Shown: positions 1 to 9,650, counted from the first letter of the stretch. The stretch: 64,000 nucleotides of DNA from CBDCYH01 sp965224105 (GCA_965224105.1 CBDCYH010000002.1:1426001-1490000), one strand, 5' to 3'. Numbers and translations: made by a program. The notes: generated by a model not told the origin, from the sequence alone.

Positions 1-1977
1 GTTCGTCTCCACGAGACTATCCCAGTACCCTTCGTGCATATCTATCAACTGGACAGTCTCCAGATCTGCGGATACTCGGAAGAATCGCTCCTCCGTCATG
101 CCGTACACCCAGCCATCGACGGACGTTACGAGTTTCTTTATTTCTTCCGGTGCGATTGTTTGTGACGTCTCAACAGTTTCATCAACCGTGTCAAAAATGA
201 ACATTACAGAATCCGCCGCGCCAACCAGGAAGCGCTCATCAAGCCAATCAAGACCCCATATCTCGTAGGCACCTTCAACGGGTGTGAATTCTTTCGTTTT
301 GTTCTGATTCGCCGTGTCCCAAACGAACAGCCTGGACGATCGCGCGGACGGGCGAGAACCAAGCCCGCCCCGCACGCTGGTGGAACCCCAGAGGTATCGT
401 TCGTCATCGGACACGAGCGCGTAGATGGACTGGTCCTGCACGACATCACGGAAGGTGGTGAGCTCGTTTGACTGCGGATTCAGCATAACGATCGCCCCGC
501 CCAACTTTCCGTATGCAGGTTTTGTCGCAAAGTACAAGTTGCCGTCCGGTCCTACAGTTCCATGGGGAACTCTGTCCTGCAATTCACCTGCCGTGCCAAT
601 TATCTGCGGGTTATTGTTTGTGTCAGGGCCAGGATTCCAGGAGCGTTTTGGATCGTAAACACTGAATCGAGCCTTCGTGTAATGACCAACGAAAATCTTC
701 TCGTCATGGGTTACCAAAGCGTCAATCTGCCCCGGGAATTCAACCGAGCGACCGGGAGAGTACATGGATGAATCAGGCGAATAGGCAAAGTAACCCTGGT
801 TGATGTAGGTCCCGCCAACAACGGTGTTACCCGGTCCTTCCGCCATAGCATGAACTAGCATACCGCTTCCATGGAAGTGAGCCTGCCGGCGAACCGAATA
901 TTCGCCCGAATTGAGATCGAAAACCGAGAAGTGTCCGAGTCGTGTTCGCGTGAACAAGTGTCCATCACCAGTAACCCCAATGGGATGTCCCATGTGGTCA
1001 ATAAAAGTGAATTTGTCGGTATCAAAATTGTAGCTGTGCAATCCGTCATCCTCGATGGTGCCAAAGTAGAGGAGGTCGTTGTGCGCGATGATTGACGTGC
1101 GGTTGTGCGGCCAGACGCGTCCCTGGGTTACTTCCTTCGCACGCAATAATTCGCCGGAATCTGCATCCAGGAAGAGGAGTGTAGCGGGGGATTCAACGTA
1201 TGCGACCAGCATGTCCCGGAATCTCACCGTGTGGCTTACCCAGGACCGGTCGCGATATTTCTCGGGAAGAAATTCCCGTACGGCTCCGGTGGCGAGGTTG
1301 TATTCCTTCAGCGAGACCTCTGTGCCGAACGACAAAAAGAGACGCCCATCGAATTGTGCGTTGATGTGGCGGAGATAATACTCGCGCGGAGGGTCATCAG
1401 TAAGCGGGCCCAGGTTTACGATGTTATTTGTAGCCGGGTCCATCCGCAGCAGCGCGCCTTCCGGCCATGTACCGATGTACACGTTCCCGTCGCTAGCTTT
1501 TTCCACCGAGAAAACGAACTCCATGCGCTCGTCTCCCTGTTTGGGAAGAGGGATCTGAATCGGTTTTTCCATTCCCGGTTTCCACCTGAATATCTGACCG
1601 TCGAGGTATGTGCCGATAAAGACTTCTCCGTCAATCACGCTTACTGCGCGGGCGCCATCTGCACCGGGCATCAGGATGTATTCGGTTGCTCCAGTGGACG
1701 GGCTGAAGAGCGCGGCGATTCCTTCTTTCTCCTGCGCTGTGGTTTGGATAATGCGCGCATTGCGGCCTGCATCCGGGTCGAAGAGTGTAGCGCTAATCAA
1801 CTCTAATTCTCGGTTGCCTGGCCCGAGATTCCGAAACGAAATACCGTCGACTAGACTGGCCTCAATCGAGCTACCACCAGTGACATTTGTTGCATCCTGT
1901 CTGGTGCAGCCCGCGAACACTAACACAACGCATACAAACAAAGAGGATAGTCGAGTTCCGTATTTGGACGTGGTCAC
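1..1977 (-). CDS. Lipoprotein with beta-propeller-like repeats (3' end outside window)
   Basis: The minus strand is open from a GTG at 1977 to the window edge: 659 codons with no stop. The N-terminus has a short basic region, a hydrophobic stretch and a lipobox ending in Cys (FVCVVLVFAGC), so the product is probably a lipoprotein of the cell envelope. The rest is made of blade-like units of about 45-50 residues with repeated patterns such as GNVYIGTWPEG, DLLYFGTIEDDG and GNTVVGGTYINQG, typical of SMP-30/WD40/PQQ-like propellers. No catalytic residues are recognised and the substrate is unknown. GTG is chosen because no in-frame ATG precedes the signal peptide. It is divergent from the glycosidase-like gene, 118 bp apart, so the two may share a control region and a carbohydrate-related role, which is inference. 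Confidence 0.72.
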   Translation of the reverse strand, partial: MTTSKYGTRLSSLFVCVVLVFAGCTRQDATNVTGGSSIEASLVDGISFRNLGPGNRELELISATLFDPDAGRNARIIQTTAQEKEGIAALFSPSTGATEYILMPGADGARAVSVIDGEVFIGTYLDGQIFRWKPGMEKPIQIPLPKQGDERMEFVFSVEKASDGNVYIGTWPEGALLRMDPATNNIVNLGPLTDDPPREYYLRHINAQFDGRLFLSFGTEVSLKEYNLATGAVREFLPEKYRDRSWVSHTVRFRDMLVAYVESPATLLFLDADSGELLRAKEVTQGRVWPHNRTSIIAHNDLLYFGTIEDDGLHSYNFDTDKFTFIDHMGHPIGVTGDGHLFTRTRLGHFSVFDLNSGEYSVRRQAHFHGSGMLVHAMAEGPGNTVVGGTYINQGYFAYSPDSSMYSPGRSVEFPGQIDALVTHDEKIFVGHYTKARFSVYDPKRSWNPGPDTNNNPQIIGTAGELQDRVPHGTVGPDGNLYFATKPAYGKLGGAIVMLNPQSNELTTFRDVVQDQSIYALVSDDERYLWGSTSVRGGLGSRPSARSSRLFVWDTANQNKTKEFTPVEGAYEIWGLDWLDERFLVGAADSVMFIFDTVDETVETSQTIAPEEIKKLVTSVDGWVYGMTEERFFRVSADLETVQLIDMHEGYWDSLVETN

Positions 1978-2095
1978 GGTTTGTTATTGCGAATTTGTGT
2001 GAGACGAGAAATATACTTCCAACAGTCGGATACGCTATTGTCATTCCACTAAGTGAGCACGAATTTCCATCCCGGCACTCTAATCGATTTACACC

Positions 2096-4690
2096 ATGCG
2101 TCTTCTTCCCCCGTTCCGAATATGGACCATAGCGGTAATTGTTGTCACTTCGATTGTTGCTAGCTGTCCGACCCAATTGCGTGCGCAGGGAACCGTAGAC
2201 TATTCGTATGCACCGGCTCACTGGCTTACACCGATAGGACTTGTCGATGATTGGCATAAATCTCTTGCCGATCATTTGGGACGGCTGGCATACGATTTTG
2301 GACCTGGTCCCTACGCGCGCCCGCAGACCACGGTGGCAGTTTCTGTTCGCGGAGCTGAGTGGGACGACGTAAACCAGAACCTGTTGGATGCCCGCGTTCC
2401 CATCGTGGTAACCCGGTTTGCTAGTGACTCCTCCAGGCTTGTGACAACCACGTATTCGCTGGTTCCTGAGAATGATGCTCCAGCTCCCAAGACCTCATCA
2501 GACGGAAGTTATATTAGACATCAAGGACACACGGGATCGCTCGCATGGGGCTCCTATGACAACAGTATCGACCCCGCGTTTCACAGCGTTGCCTGGGGAA
2601 CCGGCCGGTTGGTACACTACAGTCTTAAAGTTTCGCCCGGTGAAGGCAAGCGCGTGGCGTTGGGTTTTCGGGAAACGTACAGGTCGGGTCGCATCAAGCG
2701 AACCATGACTCTCGATGTTGAAGGCGCTACCAGGCGAGATGTTGATCTGCTGAAGACAGGTGCGCAAAACGAGGCGCAGGTGTTTTTCTTTGATGGGGAT
2801 GATGTCGATGAAGACGGGTGGATCGACGTGAAAGTCGGCGGTGCAGAGAGCGGACAGGATCCTAACATCTACATTAACGCCATCTGGGCATTTCAGGCAG
2901 GTGCGAGTTTTACTGTTGATGATGTGCGCTCGGGCCGCGCGACGGTGGATGCGGATGTGTTTGTGAACTGCGGTACACTTGCCGTATCGTCAGGCTTGTC
3001 GAGAACCGATGCGGTCCAGGGAACGCTCGAAGGGGATGGCGAGCTTGTTGTCGAAGTTAGAACGAACAGGGTGTTGGGTAGTGATCAGGATTTGCCCGCG
3101 CTCACATACAATAGTGCGCCGTTCATTGCAACCGATCCTCCGTTCACATCTGCCACGACTGTTGAGCGTGGATGGGATTTGAGTTTTGCACCCGGCGTGC
3201 GTTCTGTTGCTGTTGTAGCAAACCACGGGGCGGATGGCTATTCCACCGTCCCGGATCTCGCGCGAGAGAAGGAGAAAGTAGCGGACTACTGGGCGACGGT
3301 TCCGCTGCCCTGGGGAAAGATTAACGTGCCTGACAAGGACATCCAGGATTTGTTAGACGGTGGTATTAGGACGGTGTACCAGGTACGCGATGTGGTCGAC
3401 GACTACGCGCAGTTCCAACCCGGGCCGAGCGTGTACCGCGGGTTGTGGTACGGAGACGGGATGTGGGGTGCCGAAACCGCGGCGTTTCTGGGTGATGCGG
3501 ATGCAGCCCGACAAACGCTCGAAGCCATGCTGATGCACCAGGAGGAGAACGGGCGAAGCGGAGTAATGAAACCTGCACTGTTGCATCGAGAAACCGCCCA
3601 CATGATGTACGGAATCTGCCGCTACGCAAGGCTCATGCAGGATTGGGATTGGCTCGATGCAAACTGGGCGAATCTATCTGCCGCGATGGTTCACCTGATG
3701 GACCTCAGGCGCCAGGCTTCCCTGGACTCATCCGCAGTCTACTTCGGACTAATGCCTCCCGGCCTCACGGATGGCGGTATCGGCGGGATAGGATCAACCT
3801 ACGGCTCAACATACTGGGCTTTGATCGCGATGGCCGAGGCCGCCCGTACGGCGGAGGCACGCGGTAAGCCAGAAGCAGAAGCGTGGAGACTAGAGTTTGA
3901 TGACTTCCATCGAGCTTTCCGACGTGCAGCCGCACGAGATACCACCCGCGACGAGTTCGGAAACCTGTTTTTGCCAATGAAAATGGACTACGATTCAACA
4001 AAGGATGTTGCGCAGCGTGGCCAGTGGGGTCCGCTGCACGCCATGTACGCTGGACAGTTTTTGGATTCGGATGAACCACTGATGCAAGGGACTTTCAAGA
4101 TGCTGGAAGCCCGTGAGAAAGAAAACCACGTGCTGAGTCTCGGTTGGCTCACCGGTGGTGTCTGGCCAATCTTTGAAGCCCACCGCGCGATTGCCTACCT
4201 GTATGCAAACCGGCCGGATGACGCAGAAAGACAGTTCTACTCCTTCGCCAATCACTCCTCGCCGACTCTGGTATGGATTGAAGAACAAATGCCCAAAGCG
4301 GAGGGCAGAAGAACGACGGGTGACGTACCTCATACTGTAGGAAACATGCAGGTGGCCCGCGTCCTGCGCTATATGTTACTCATGGAGAGAGGCGCAGACC
4401 TGCAGATGATGGCTGGGCTGCCACTGAGTTTCATCAAACCCGGTGCAAGATTATCGGGACTATCGCTTCCGACATTGTTTGGCCCTGCGACGATACGACT
4501 TATCATTTCACCGGATGGAAATGGGGCGGAGTTATTCGTGGACGTTCCGGCTTCCGGAGATGGCATCGCGACGGTAGACCTGCGACGTCTGAAACAGGCA
4601 GGTTTTAGTCATTTCGCTGACGGTCGACGAGTCGGGGAATCGGTAGACGTGGATTGGGGATCCAGGGTCATTTTCCAACTGGTCAAGTAG
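2096..4690 (+). CDS. Secreted six-hairpin (alpha/alpha) glycosidase-like protein
   Basis: An 864-residue protein with a signal peptide (about residues 1-31, ending TQLRAQ). The first half is beta-rich. From about residue 410 the sequence becomes helical with features of (alpha/alpha)6 six-hairpin glycosidases: a YRGLWYGDGMWGAE segment, a long run of paired helices, then a PTLVWIEEQMP segment. A beta-rich C-terminal cap follows from about residue 780. Acidic residues in the DGMWGAE and EEQ regions could be catalytic, but I cannot place it in a numbered GH family. The product is likely periplasmic or outer-membrane associated and acts on oligosaccharides. It overlaps the convergent methyltransferase gene by 8 bp. 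An exported polysaccharide lyase-like protein of the same fold is the main alternative. Confidence 0.7.
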   Translation: MRLLPPFRIWTIAVIVVTSIVASCPTQLRAQGTVDYSYAPAHWLTPIGLVDDWHKSLADHLGRLAYDFGPGPYARPQTTVAVSVRGAEWDDVNQNLLDARVPIVVTRFASDSSRLVTTTYSLVPENDAPAPKTSSDGSYIRHQGHTGSLAWGSYDNSIDPAFHSVAWGTGRLVHYSLKVSPGEGKRVALGFRETYRSGRIKRTMTLDVEGATRRDVDLLKTGAQNEAQVFFFDGDDVDEDGWIDVKVGGAESGQDPNIYINAIWAFQAGASFTVDDVRSGRATVDADVFVNCGTLAVSSGLSRTDAVQGTLEGDGELVVEVRTNRVLGSDQDLPALTYNSAPFIATDPPFTSATTVERGWDLSFAPGVRSVAVVANHGADGYSTVPDLAREKEKVADYWATVPLPWGKINVPDKDIQDLLDGGIRTVYQVRDVVDDYAQFQPGPSVYRGLWYGDGMWGAETAAFLGDADAARQTLEAMLMHQEENGRSGVMKPALLHRETAHMMYGICRYARLMQDWDWLDANWANLSAAMVHLMDLRRQASLDSSAVYFGLMPPGLTDGGIGGIGSTYGSTYWALIAMAEAARTAEARGKPEAEAWRLEFDDFHRAFRRAAARDTTRDEFGNLFLPMKMDYDSTKDVAQRGQWGPLHAMYAGQFLDSDEPLMQGTFKMLEAREKENHVLSLGWLTGGVWPIFEAHRAIAYLYANRPDDAERQFYSFANHSSPTLVWIEEQMPKAEGRRTTGDVPHTVGNMQVARVLRYMLLMERGADLQMMAGLPLSFIKPGARLSGLSLPTLFGPATIRLIISPDGNGAELFVDVPASGDGIATVDLRRLKQAGFSHFADGRRVGESVDVDWGSRVIFQLVK

Positions 4691-5339
4691 ACCTGCCTGG
4701 CTTTTCAAACAAGGCGACCTGCCACGTCCCCGCGTATTCGATATGGCACTGGTTGAAACCCGCCTCTGCCAATAGATTGATGACGGTTGTTGTCGGGTGG
4801 ATGAATGTTCGGAAAGTCGATCGGCGGAGCCGCATGAACTGATTGACAATCCGCGAGCCGATGCGGTTATACCACACATCCTTTGGGTAAACCAATCCGA
4901 CTAGCTGACTGGACTTCTTTGCGGCACTGCCAAGAAGTTCGTCGACCTCGTCGTAACAACAAAGTACACGATCCATTGTCACAATGTCGGTCTGGTCTAT
5001 TGATTGGGCGAGGTTAACAAAATCGCCAAAGTGAAATGCTATTCGCGAGTCTGTCCCCCTGGCTTTGGACTCTGCTTTTGCGACGTTGAGATAGGATGCC
5101 GATGCATCGACACTCACACCGGTTACGTCCGGGTTTGAGAGGAACTCGTGCTGCAGCGCGCCGACTCCGCCACCAATATCGATAAACGAAAACGGCTTTC
5201 CTTCGAGACGTGACTGAATTGCGGCAATGAGTAGCCGCGTAGCTTTCCTCGGCCCCTTTTTTCGGAAGCTCTTAAGCTCGCGTCTTGCCGTTCGCTCATT
5301 GAAGGTTGCCTCCACTCCTTTACACTGTGCGCACGACAT
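4683..5339 (-). CDS. Class I SAM-dependent methyltransferase
   Basis: A 218-residue cytoplasmic protein. Residues about 48-60 hold the SAM-binding motif I (FIDIGGGVGALQHEF), followed by an acidic residue after beta-2 (VSVDAS) and a motif-II-like segment (DIVTMDRVLCCYDEVDELL). The N-terminus, with a CxxC pair (CAQCKG) and FNERTARREL, resembles proteins annotated as BchM/ChlM-like methyltransferases in non-photosynthetic bacteria. There is no chlorophyll pathway here, so the substrate is unknown. It ends inside the last codons of the upstream convergent gene. The hairpin at 5350-5378 lies just upstream of its start and serves the next minus-strand gene upstream. Confidence 0.78.
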   Translation of the reverse strand: MSCAQCKGVEATFNERTARRELKSFRKKGPRKATRLLIAAIQSRLEGKPFSFIDIGGGVGALQHEFLSNPDVTGVSVDASASYLNVAKAESKARGTDSRIAFHFGDFVNLAQSIDQTDIVTMDRVLCCYDEVDELLGSAAKKSSQLVGLVYPKDVWYNRIGSRIVNQFMRLRRSTFRTFIHPTTTVINLLAEAGFNQCHIEYAGTWQVALFEKPGRST

Positions 5340-5349
5340 GGCAAAATAA

Positions 5350-5378
5350 GACGCCCGGCTGGGCTACAACCGGGCGTC
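5350..5378 (-). terminator. Intrinsic terminator of the DinB lipoprotein gene
   Basis: A perfect 9-bp inverted repeat (GACGCCCGG / CCGGGCGTC) with an 11-nt loop. Read on the minus strand it is followed by TTATTTT. It sits 14 bp past the stop of the DinB-like gene and just before the methyltransferase start. Confidence 0.8.
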
Positions 5379-5392
5379 CTAATGGTTACAGG

Positions 5393-6031
5393 TTATGACG
5401 ACGGATAGCCAGCGTGATCCTTAACCTGCTGGATCTGTGCAAGATGACGCTCGGCGTGACCCATGATAAACTTGACCCACTGATACGCGTCCATCTCAAT
5501 TCCTGCTGGATGAGCGCCATAGTAGTTGCGTAAGTTTTTGTCGGACTTGAGGACGTCGGTGAGATTTCCCTGAGCCGCGTCGAAAGCAGCTACGAGATCG
5601 TCCATCGATTCAAACCGGCCGCTCGGCTGGAATGGATCTGGTGCCTGGAATGCCGTGCTCCTGTCCGTGATCATTGCGTAGATTTGATCATCTGTCATCA
5701 TCGAGTCGGGTCGGGTTGCCACAGGCTCTCCCTCGAGCACGCCAGCGAGCATTTCGTACATCGCTCCGTGTGCGACCGCGATATGCTCGGCGACGCCTGC
5801 GATGGACCAACGGTCGTCTGATTCCTGATACGCAAGCTGCTCTTCGGACAGGCCGTCAAGCGCTGCGTGGAATGCAGCAGTGTTGCTTTCCAAAGCCTCG
5901 GCAAGCATTTCGTTTTCCGTCATCTCGGGCATCGTATGATCGTCCGCATCCGCATATGACTCTGATTTCTCGCAACCTGTCAGAACAAATCCGACGAGCG
6001 CCAGAAAAAGGATTGATTTAATTGATTTCAT
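5393..6031 (-). CDS. DinB-family lipoprotein
   Basis: A 212-residue protein with a clear lipoprotein signal (FLALVGFVLTGC, Cys at residue 19), followed by an acidic linker and a DinB-like four-helix bundle. Two of the histidine positions that bind metal in this superfamily are visible: AEHIAVAH near residue 83 and GHAERHLAQIQQVK near residue 190. Cytoplasmic relatives (DinB/BstA/YfiT) use the metal for thiol-transferase or unknown chemistry. This copy is exported, so its substrate is unclear. The gene stands alone with its own terminator directly downstream. Confidence 0.78.
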   Translation of the reverse strand: MKSIKSILFLALVGFVLTGCEKSESYADADDHTMPEMTENEMLAEALESNTAAFHAALDGLSEEQLAYQESDDRWSIAGVAEHIAVAHGAMYEMLAGVLEGEPVATRPDSMMTDDQIYAMITDRSTAFQAPDPFQPSGRFESMDDLVAAFDAAQGNLTDVLKSDKNLRNYYGAHPAGIEMDAYQWVKFIMGHAERHLAQIQQVKDHAGYPSS

Positions 6032-6105
6032 TCTAGTGTTTGCAGTGTAAACTGCTGTTGTGATGGAGGTTGTGCAGCGTCGAAAGTGCTGCTCGTTAGC
6101 CGGCT

Positions 6106-7968
6106 CTAGCTCTCGCTTGGCACCGGCAAATAGTCTTCACCCGGATTAACAAAAATGTTTGTTTCCCAAGCGTTTTGTTGATCGTGTAACTCTTTGTACC
6201 GCCCGTTTTTACCAATCAGGTCATCGTGCGCTCCTCTCTCCACGATTTCGCCATCTTCGATAACCAAAATCTGATCAGCGCTCCTAATTGTGGACAGCCG
6301 GTGGGCTATAACAAACGTTGTTCTGCCCTCCCTCAACCGCTCTAACCCCTGCTGAATAAGGAGTTCGCTCTCGCTGTCCAGACTAGACGTTGCCTCGTCA
6401 AGTATAAGGGTTCTCGGATTGGCTAGCACTGCTCGCGCAATAGCAATTCGCTGTCTCTGGCCGCCAGAAAGCTTGATCCCACGCTCGCCGACTACGGTGT
6501 CGTATCCGTCTGGAAATTCTGAGACAAACTTGTCCGCGTTGGCCACCTTACACGCCCACTCCACTTCCTCGCGTGTCGCATCCGGTTTTGTAAACGAAAC
6601 GTTTTCTGCGACCGTACCATCAAACAGGAAGTTTTCCTGCAGCACTACACCCAGTGTTTCCCGATAATCGCGAATGCGGATGTTCTGGATATCACGTCCA
6701 TCAATTTTTACCGACCCGGAATCAGGTGTGTTGAAGGCCATCACCAGGCTTACAAGTGTGCTTTTGCCTGATCCGGACGAACCCACGAGCGCGGTTGTGG
6801 TGCCCGACGGTGCTTCGAAAGAGATGGACTTTAGGACGGGGACTCCTTCGTCATAGCTGAAGGTCACATCATCAAAAGTAATGTTGCCCTTAACATCACC
6901 AAGCGGTTCTTTCTGTGCGTCGAGAGCGTCTTCCGTCTCTTCGTCGAACAGGTCGCGGATGCGGTCGAGCCCCGCGAACGCTTCACTTACCTGCGTCCCA
7001 ATGTTTGCCATCCGCACAATCGGAGCGGCAAGCAAGCCGGTGAAGAAAATGTACATGACAAAATCCCCCAGCGTCATCGAGCCGTCGATGATGGCGCGGC
7101 CCCCGAAGATGATCATCAGCATCCCAACTATTCCAATGATGAGCCCACCGAAAGAGGTGATGGCTGATACGCCCGTGATAGTACTAGCGATGTTTCGAAA
7201 AAGCCGGTCTACTCCCGCGCCGAACACAGTGTCTTCTCTTTCCTCGACGCCGTAGGCTTTGATGATTCGGATTCCGCTCAACGTTTCGCCCAGCCGACCA
7301 GTGACTTCGGATTGGATAACCTGTCGCTGCCGGAAAATCGGACGGAGGCGCTTGAACGCGATCGACATTCCAAGCCCAAACAGCGCAAGGATAACTAGCG
7401 TAATTGTTGTTAGCTGCCAGTTCAGATAGAAGAGCACACCGAGAGCAAGTATGGCGGTAAAAACGCCACCGACCATGTGGATGATACCGGTCCCGACCAG
7501 GTTGCGAATTCCTTCGGGGTCCGACATTATTCTGGATATCAAAACACCGCTTTTGGTGTTGTCGAAAAACCGTATTGGCAATCGGGTGACGTGCCTCTGC
7601 ACCCGTCGACGCATTTCCATGATCGCCTCCTGGGCGGCAACGCTGATTACTTGCGATAGCGAGAATGTCGTCACGGCCTGCACCACAGTCGCGATACCAA
7701 CCGCTATTGCCAGTGGCATGAGTAAACTAAAATTCGACGACCCGATAACATCATCAACCAGATATTTTGAGCTTGCCGGCAGCACGAATCCAGCCAGGCG
7801 ATTGATGACCATGAGGACTAACCCGAAAGCCAAGCGGTTTCGGTAATTCCACATCAGTGAGCGCGCCTCAGCCCACGCTCTCTTCATGTTTACCTTTTTT
7901 TTCGCCTTCTCGGTTGGTGCAATCTCTGCGGAGTTGCCTTTGGAGCGAATTGCGCCCTCTTTTGCCAT
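6106..7968 (-). CDS. ABC exporter, fused membrane and ATPase domains (MsbA/LipA-type)
   Basis: A half-transporter that should work as a homodimer exporting a lipid, peptide or drug. Residues about 25-330 form an ABC_membrane domain with six predicted helices. The ATPase has Walker A GSSGSGKST near residue 396, signature LSGGQRQR near 499, Walker B LILDEATSSLD and an H-loop His (IAHRLST). The frame is open upstream to 8058, but the start is placed at 7968 (MAKEGAIRSKG): the extra 30 residues look like leader sequence and would run to within 28 bp of the divergent DUF2461 gene. The resulting 620 residues are normal for MsbA-like proteins. Lipid A flippase is possible, but the substrate cannot be read from the sequence. 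Confidence 0.88.
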   Translation of the reverse strand: MAKEGAIRSKGNSAEIAPTEKAKKKVNMKRAWAEARSLMWNYRNRLAFGLVLMVINRLAGFVLPASSKYLVDDVIGSSNFSLLMPLAIAVGIATVVQAVTTFSLSQVISVAAQEAIMEMRRRVQRHVTRLPIRFFDNTKSGVLISRIMSDPEGIRNLVGTGIIHMVGGVFTAILALGVLFYLNWQLTTITLVILALFGLGMSIAFKRLRPIFRQRQVIQSEVTGRLGETLSGIRIIKAYGVEEREDTVFGAGVDRLFRNIASTITGVSAITSFGGLIIGIVGMLMIIFGGRAIIDGSMTLGDFVMYIFFTGLLAAPIVRMANIGTQVSEAFAGLDRIRDLFDEETEDALDAQKEPLGDVKGNITFDDVTFSYDEGVPVLKSISFEAPSGTTTALVGSSGSGKSTLVSLVMAFNTPDSGSVKIDGRDIQNIRIRDYRETLGVVLQENFLFDGTVAENVSFTKPDATREEVEWACKVANADKFVSEFPDGYDTVVGERGIKLSGGQRQRIAIARAVLANPRTLILDEATSSLDSESELLIQQGLERLREGRTTFVIAHRLSTIRSADQILVIEDGEIVERGAHDDLIGKNGRYKELHDQQNAWETNIFVNPGEDYLPVPSES

Positions 7969-8045
7969 ACTGCGATAATTTTTGCGAAGCCTGTATACTC
8001 GCGCCCCCGTGCTTGGTTGCTTGCTCCAATTGCACGTTACGTACA

Positions 8046-8055
8046 TACAATTGTA
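8046..8055. promoter_or_regulatory. Small palindrome in divergent promoter region
   Basis: TACAATTGTA is a perfect 10-bp palindrome of the form TACA-NN-TGTA, lying between the divergent ABC exporter and DUF2461 genes. The form resembles BlaI/MecI-family half-sites, but no such regulator is encoded nearby, so this is only a candidate operator. Confidence 0.25.
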
Positions 8056-8085
8056 CATTTTCGGCCTACTAATAAGGAGAAGAAA

Positions 8086-8766
8086 ATGGCATTCGAAGGT
8101 GTACCGAAGCAGGGTTTGAAATTCCTGCGCGACCTAAAGAAGAATAATAATCGCGAGTGGTTTAACGACAACAAGCCTGTTTACCAGGAATGCCTGGTCG
8201 AACCGCTCCAGGAGTTTATCGTCGACCTTGGCGCGAGGCTAGATAAGCTGCATCCGAAAGTTAACTACAACACCAAGACCAACGGGTCGGGTTCTCTTTT
8301 TCGGATTTATCGCGACGTACGGTTCAGCAAAGACAAGTCGCCGTACAAGACGCACACCGGAATAGTTTTTTGGGTTGGCGACCGTGGGAAAAAGATGGAC
8401 AACCCCGGTTACTACGTTGAGGTAACAGGCTCACACGCCCAGGTCTTTTCGGGATTCTGGCAGTTCACTAAGCCTGCTTTGAAGAAATATCGCGAAGCAA
8501 TTGATGATGACGGTAGCGACCTGGAATCTATTCTAAAAAAGCTGGCTCGGGCCAAGTACGATCTGGGCGAACCGCATTACAAAAAGGTGCCGCGTGGTTT
8601 CGATCCTAACCATCCGCACGCGGAGTTGCTAAAATATAATGGTGTTCACGCGCGCGGACCGAAGATCAAGTCGAACATTGTTACGAGCAAGACTTTTGTG
8701 AGTGAGTGTATGAAACACTGCAAGAAGATGAGCCCGCTTGTTGCCTGGCTCGATAAGTCAGTCTAG
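8086..8766 (+). CDS. DUF2461 domain protein (TIGR02453 family)
   Basis: A 226-residue soluble protein matching the whole DUF2461 pattern: an N-terminal FLRDLKKNNNREWF motif, the central RIYRDVRFSKDKSPYKTH motif and a GYYVEV strand. The family has no proven function. The ATG at 8086 is chosen over the upstream in-frame codon at 8017 because an AAGGAGA Shine-Dalgarno sequence lies 5 nt before it and conserved residues start immediately. It is divergent from the ABC exporter and convergent with the SnoaL-like gene, 5 bp apart. Confidence 0.88.
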   Translation: MAFEGVPKQGLKFLRDLKKNNNREWFNDNKPVYQECLVEPLQEFIVDLGARLDKLHPKVNYNTKTNGSGSLFRIYRDVRFSKDKSPYKTHTGIVFWVGDRGKKMDNPGYYVEVTGSHAQVFSGFWQFTKPALKKYREAIDDDGSDLESILKKLARAKYDLGEPHYKKVPRGFDPNHPHAELLKYNGVHARGPKIKSNIVTSKTFVSECMKHCKKMSPLVAWLDKSV

Positions 8767-8771
8767 CCCGG

Positions 8772-9221
8772 TCAATTGTAGGACTGATTCCCATTGTCCA
8801 TGTCGGCGGTGATGAGCCAACGGCCGCTTTCCTCTAGCTGAAGAGTGAGGATGTATTTCCCGACGTCCGGATCTCCCGGCTTCCTCGAGTAACCTCCAAT
8901 GATGTAGGCGGTGGAGCCCTGGATTTCGTAATCGAACGCGTGCAGGGACAAGTCTCCGCCGGAGTTTGCATATGCCTCGCGGATGTTGTCCCTTCCCCGA
9001 ACCGGCGGATGACCGGGCCTCAAGATAAATCCGTCTTCCGCAAATAAGTTTGCCAGGCCGTCTTCATCTTCGGCTATCCATGCGGTTTCGTAATCCCGAA
9101 GAACACGGTCCAGCTCAGGCGGGAGATCGATTTTCGTAACGGTCGACTGCGTGCTTTGGCAAGCAGCCAGGTTTGCAGCGGCGAGGGTTGCGATGAGGAG
9201 AGAGACAGCAAATTTTGTCAT
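8772..9221 (-). CDS. SnoaL/DUF4440-like lipoprotein (NTF2 fold)
   Basis: A 149-residue exported protein. The signal peptide ends in a lipobox (ANLAAC, Cys at residue 21). The mature part follows the NTF2-like pattern of DUF4440/SnoaL: ELDRVLRDYETAWIAEDEDGLANLFAEDGFILRPG at about 36-70, then RGRDNIREAY and a C-terminal strand pair ending RWLITADMDN. Members are often small-molecule binders or isomerase-like; no catalytic Asp/His set is evident, so function is open. It is monocistronic and divergent from padR, 78 bp away. Confidence 0.78.
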   Translation of the reverse strand: MTKFAVSLLIATLAAANLAACQSTQSTVTKIDLPPELDRVLRDYETAWIAEDEDGLANLFAEDGFILRPGHPPVRGRDNIREAYANSGGDLSLHAFDYEIQGSTAYIIGGYSRKPGDPDVGKYILTLQLEESGRWLITADMDNGNQSYN

Positions 9222-9299
9222 TTGATCGGCGTCAGTGATTAATCCCTTGACGTTCTATGGTAGAAGCCTTAGGATGAAGTAGTAAAAAAATATAGTCAA

Positions 9300-9650
9300 A
9301 TGGCGCGGAAAACTAAGGATAGAATAGACTTGCTGCAGGGAACGCTGGACATGCTGATTCTCAAAACGCTGAGCGTTCAGTCGTTACACGGATACGGTGT
9401 AGTACGATGTATACAGAACGCAACCGATGATCTGCTCATAGTGGAGGAGGGCTCACTTTATCCCGCCTTACACCGGATGGAAAAGCGGGGGCTGATTCGG
9501 GCGCAGTGGGGTGTGTCTGAGAACAACAGACGTGCAAAATATTACAGTCTCACCCGCAAGGGGAAAAAGCAGCTTGATCACGAGATAAGTATGTGGGGCC
9601 GTTTTACGGACGCTGCCAACCGAGTGCTAAGTCTGTCGGAGGTAGTGTGA
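9300..9650 (+). CDS. PadR-family transcriptional regulator
   Basis: A 116-residue winged-helix protein with the family signature: LLQGTLDMLILKTLSVQSLHGYGV at the N-terminus, the wing region EEGSLYPALHRMEKRGLI, and RAKYYSLTRKGKKQL after it. The short C-terminal helix makes it a PadR-s2 type. The stop TGA overlaps the ATG of the permease by 1 nt (TGATG), so the two are translationally coupled. In related lineages such PadR genes precede MacB-like permeases and are thought to repress the pair; the inducing signal is unknown. Confidence 0.9.
   Translation: MARKTKDRIDLLQGTLDMLILKTLSVQSLHGYGVVRCIQNATDDLLIVEEGSLYPALHRMEKRGLIRAQWGVSENNRRAKYYSLTRKGKKQLDHEISMWGRFTDAANRVLSLSEVV

Noticed and set aside
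1231..1806. Plus-strand open frame of 191 codons
   Set aside because: It is antisense to the left-edge lipoprotein propeller, which is open across the whole region with consistent repeats.
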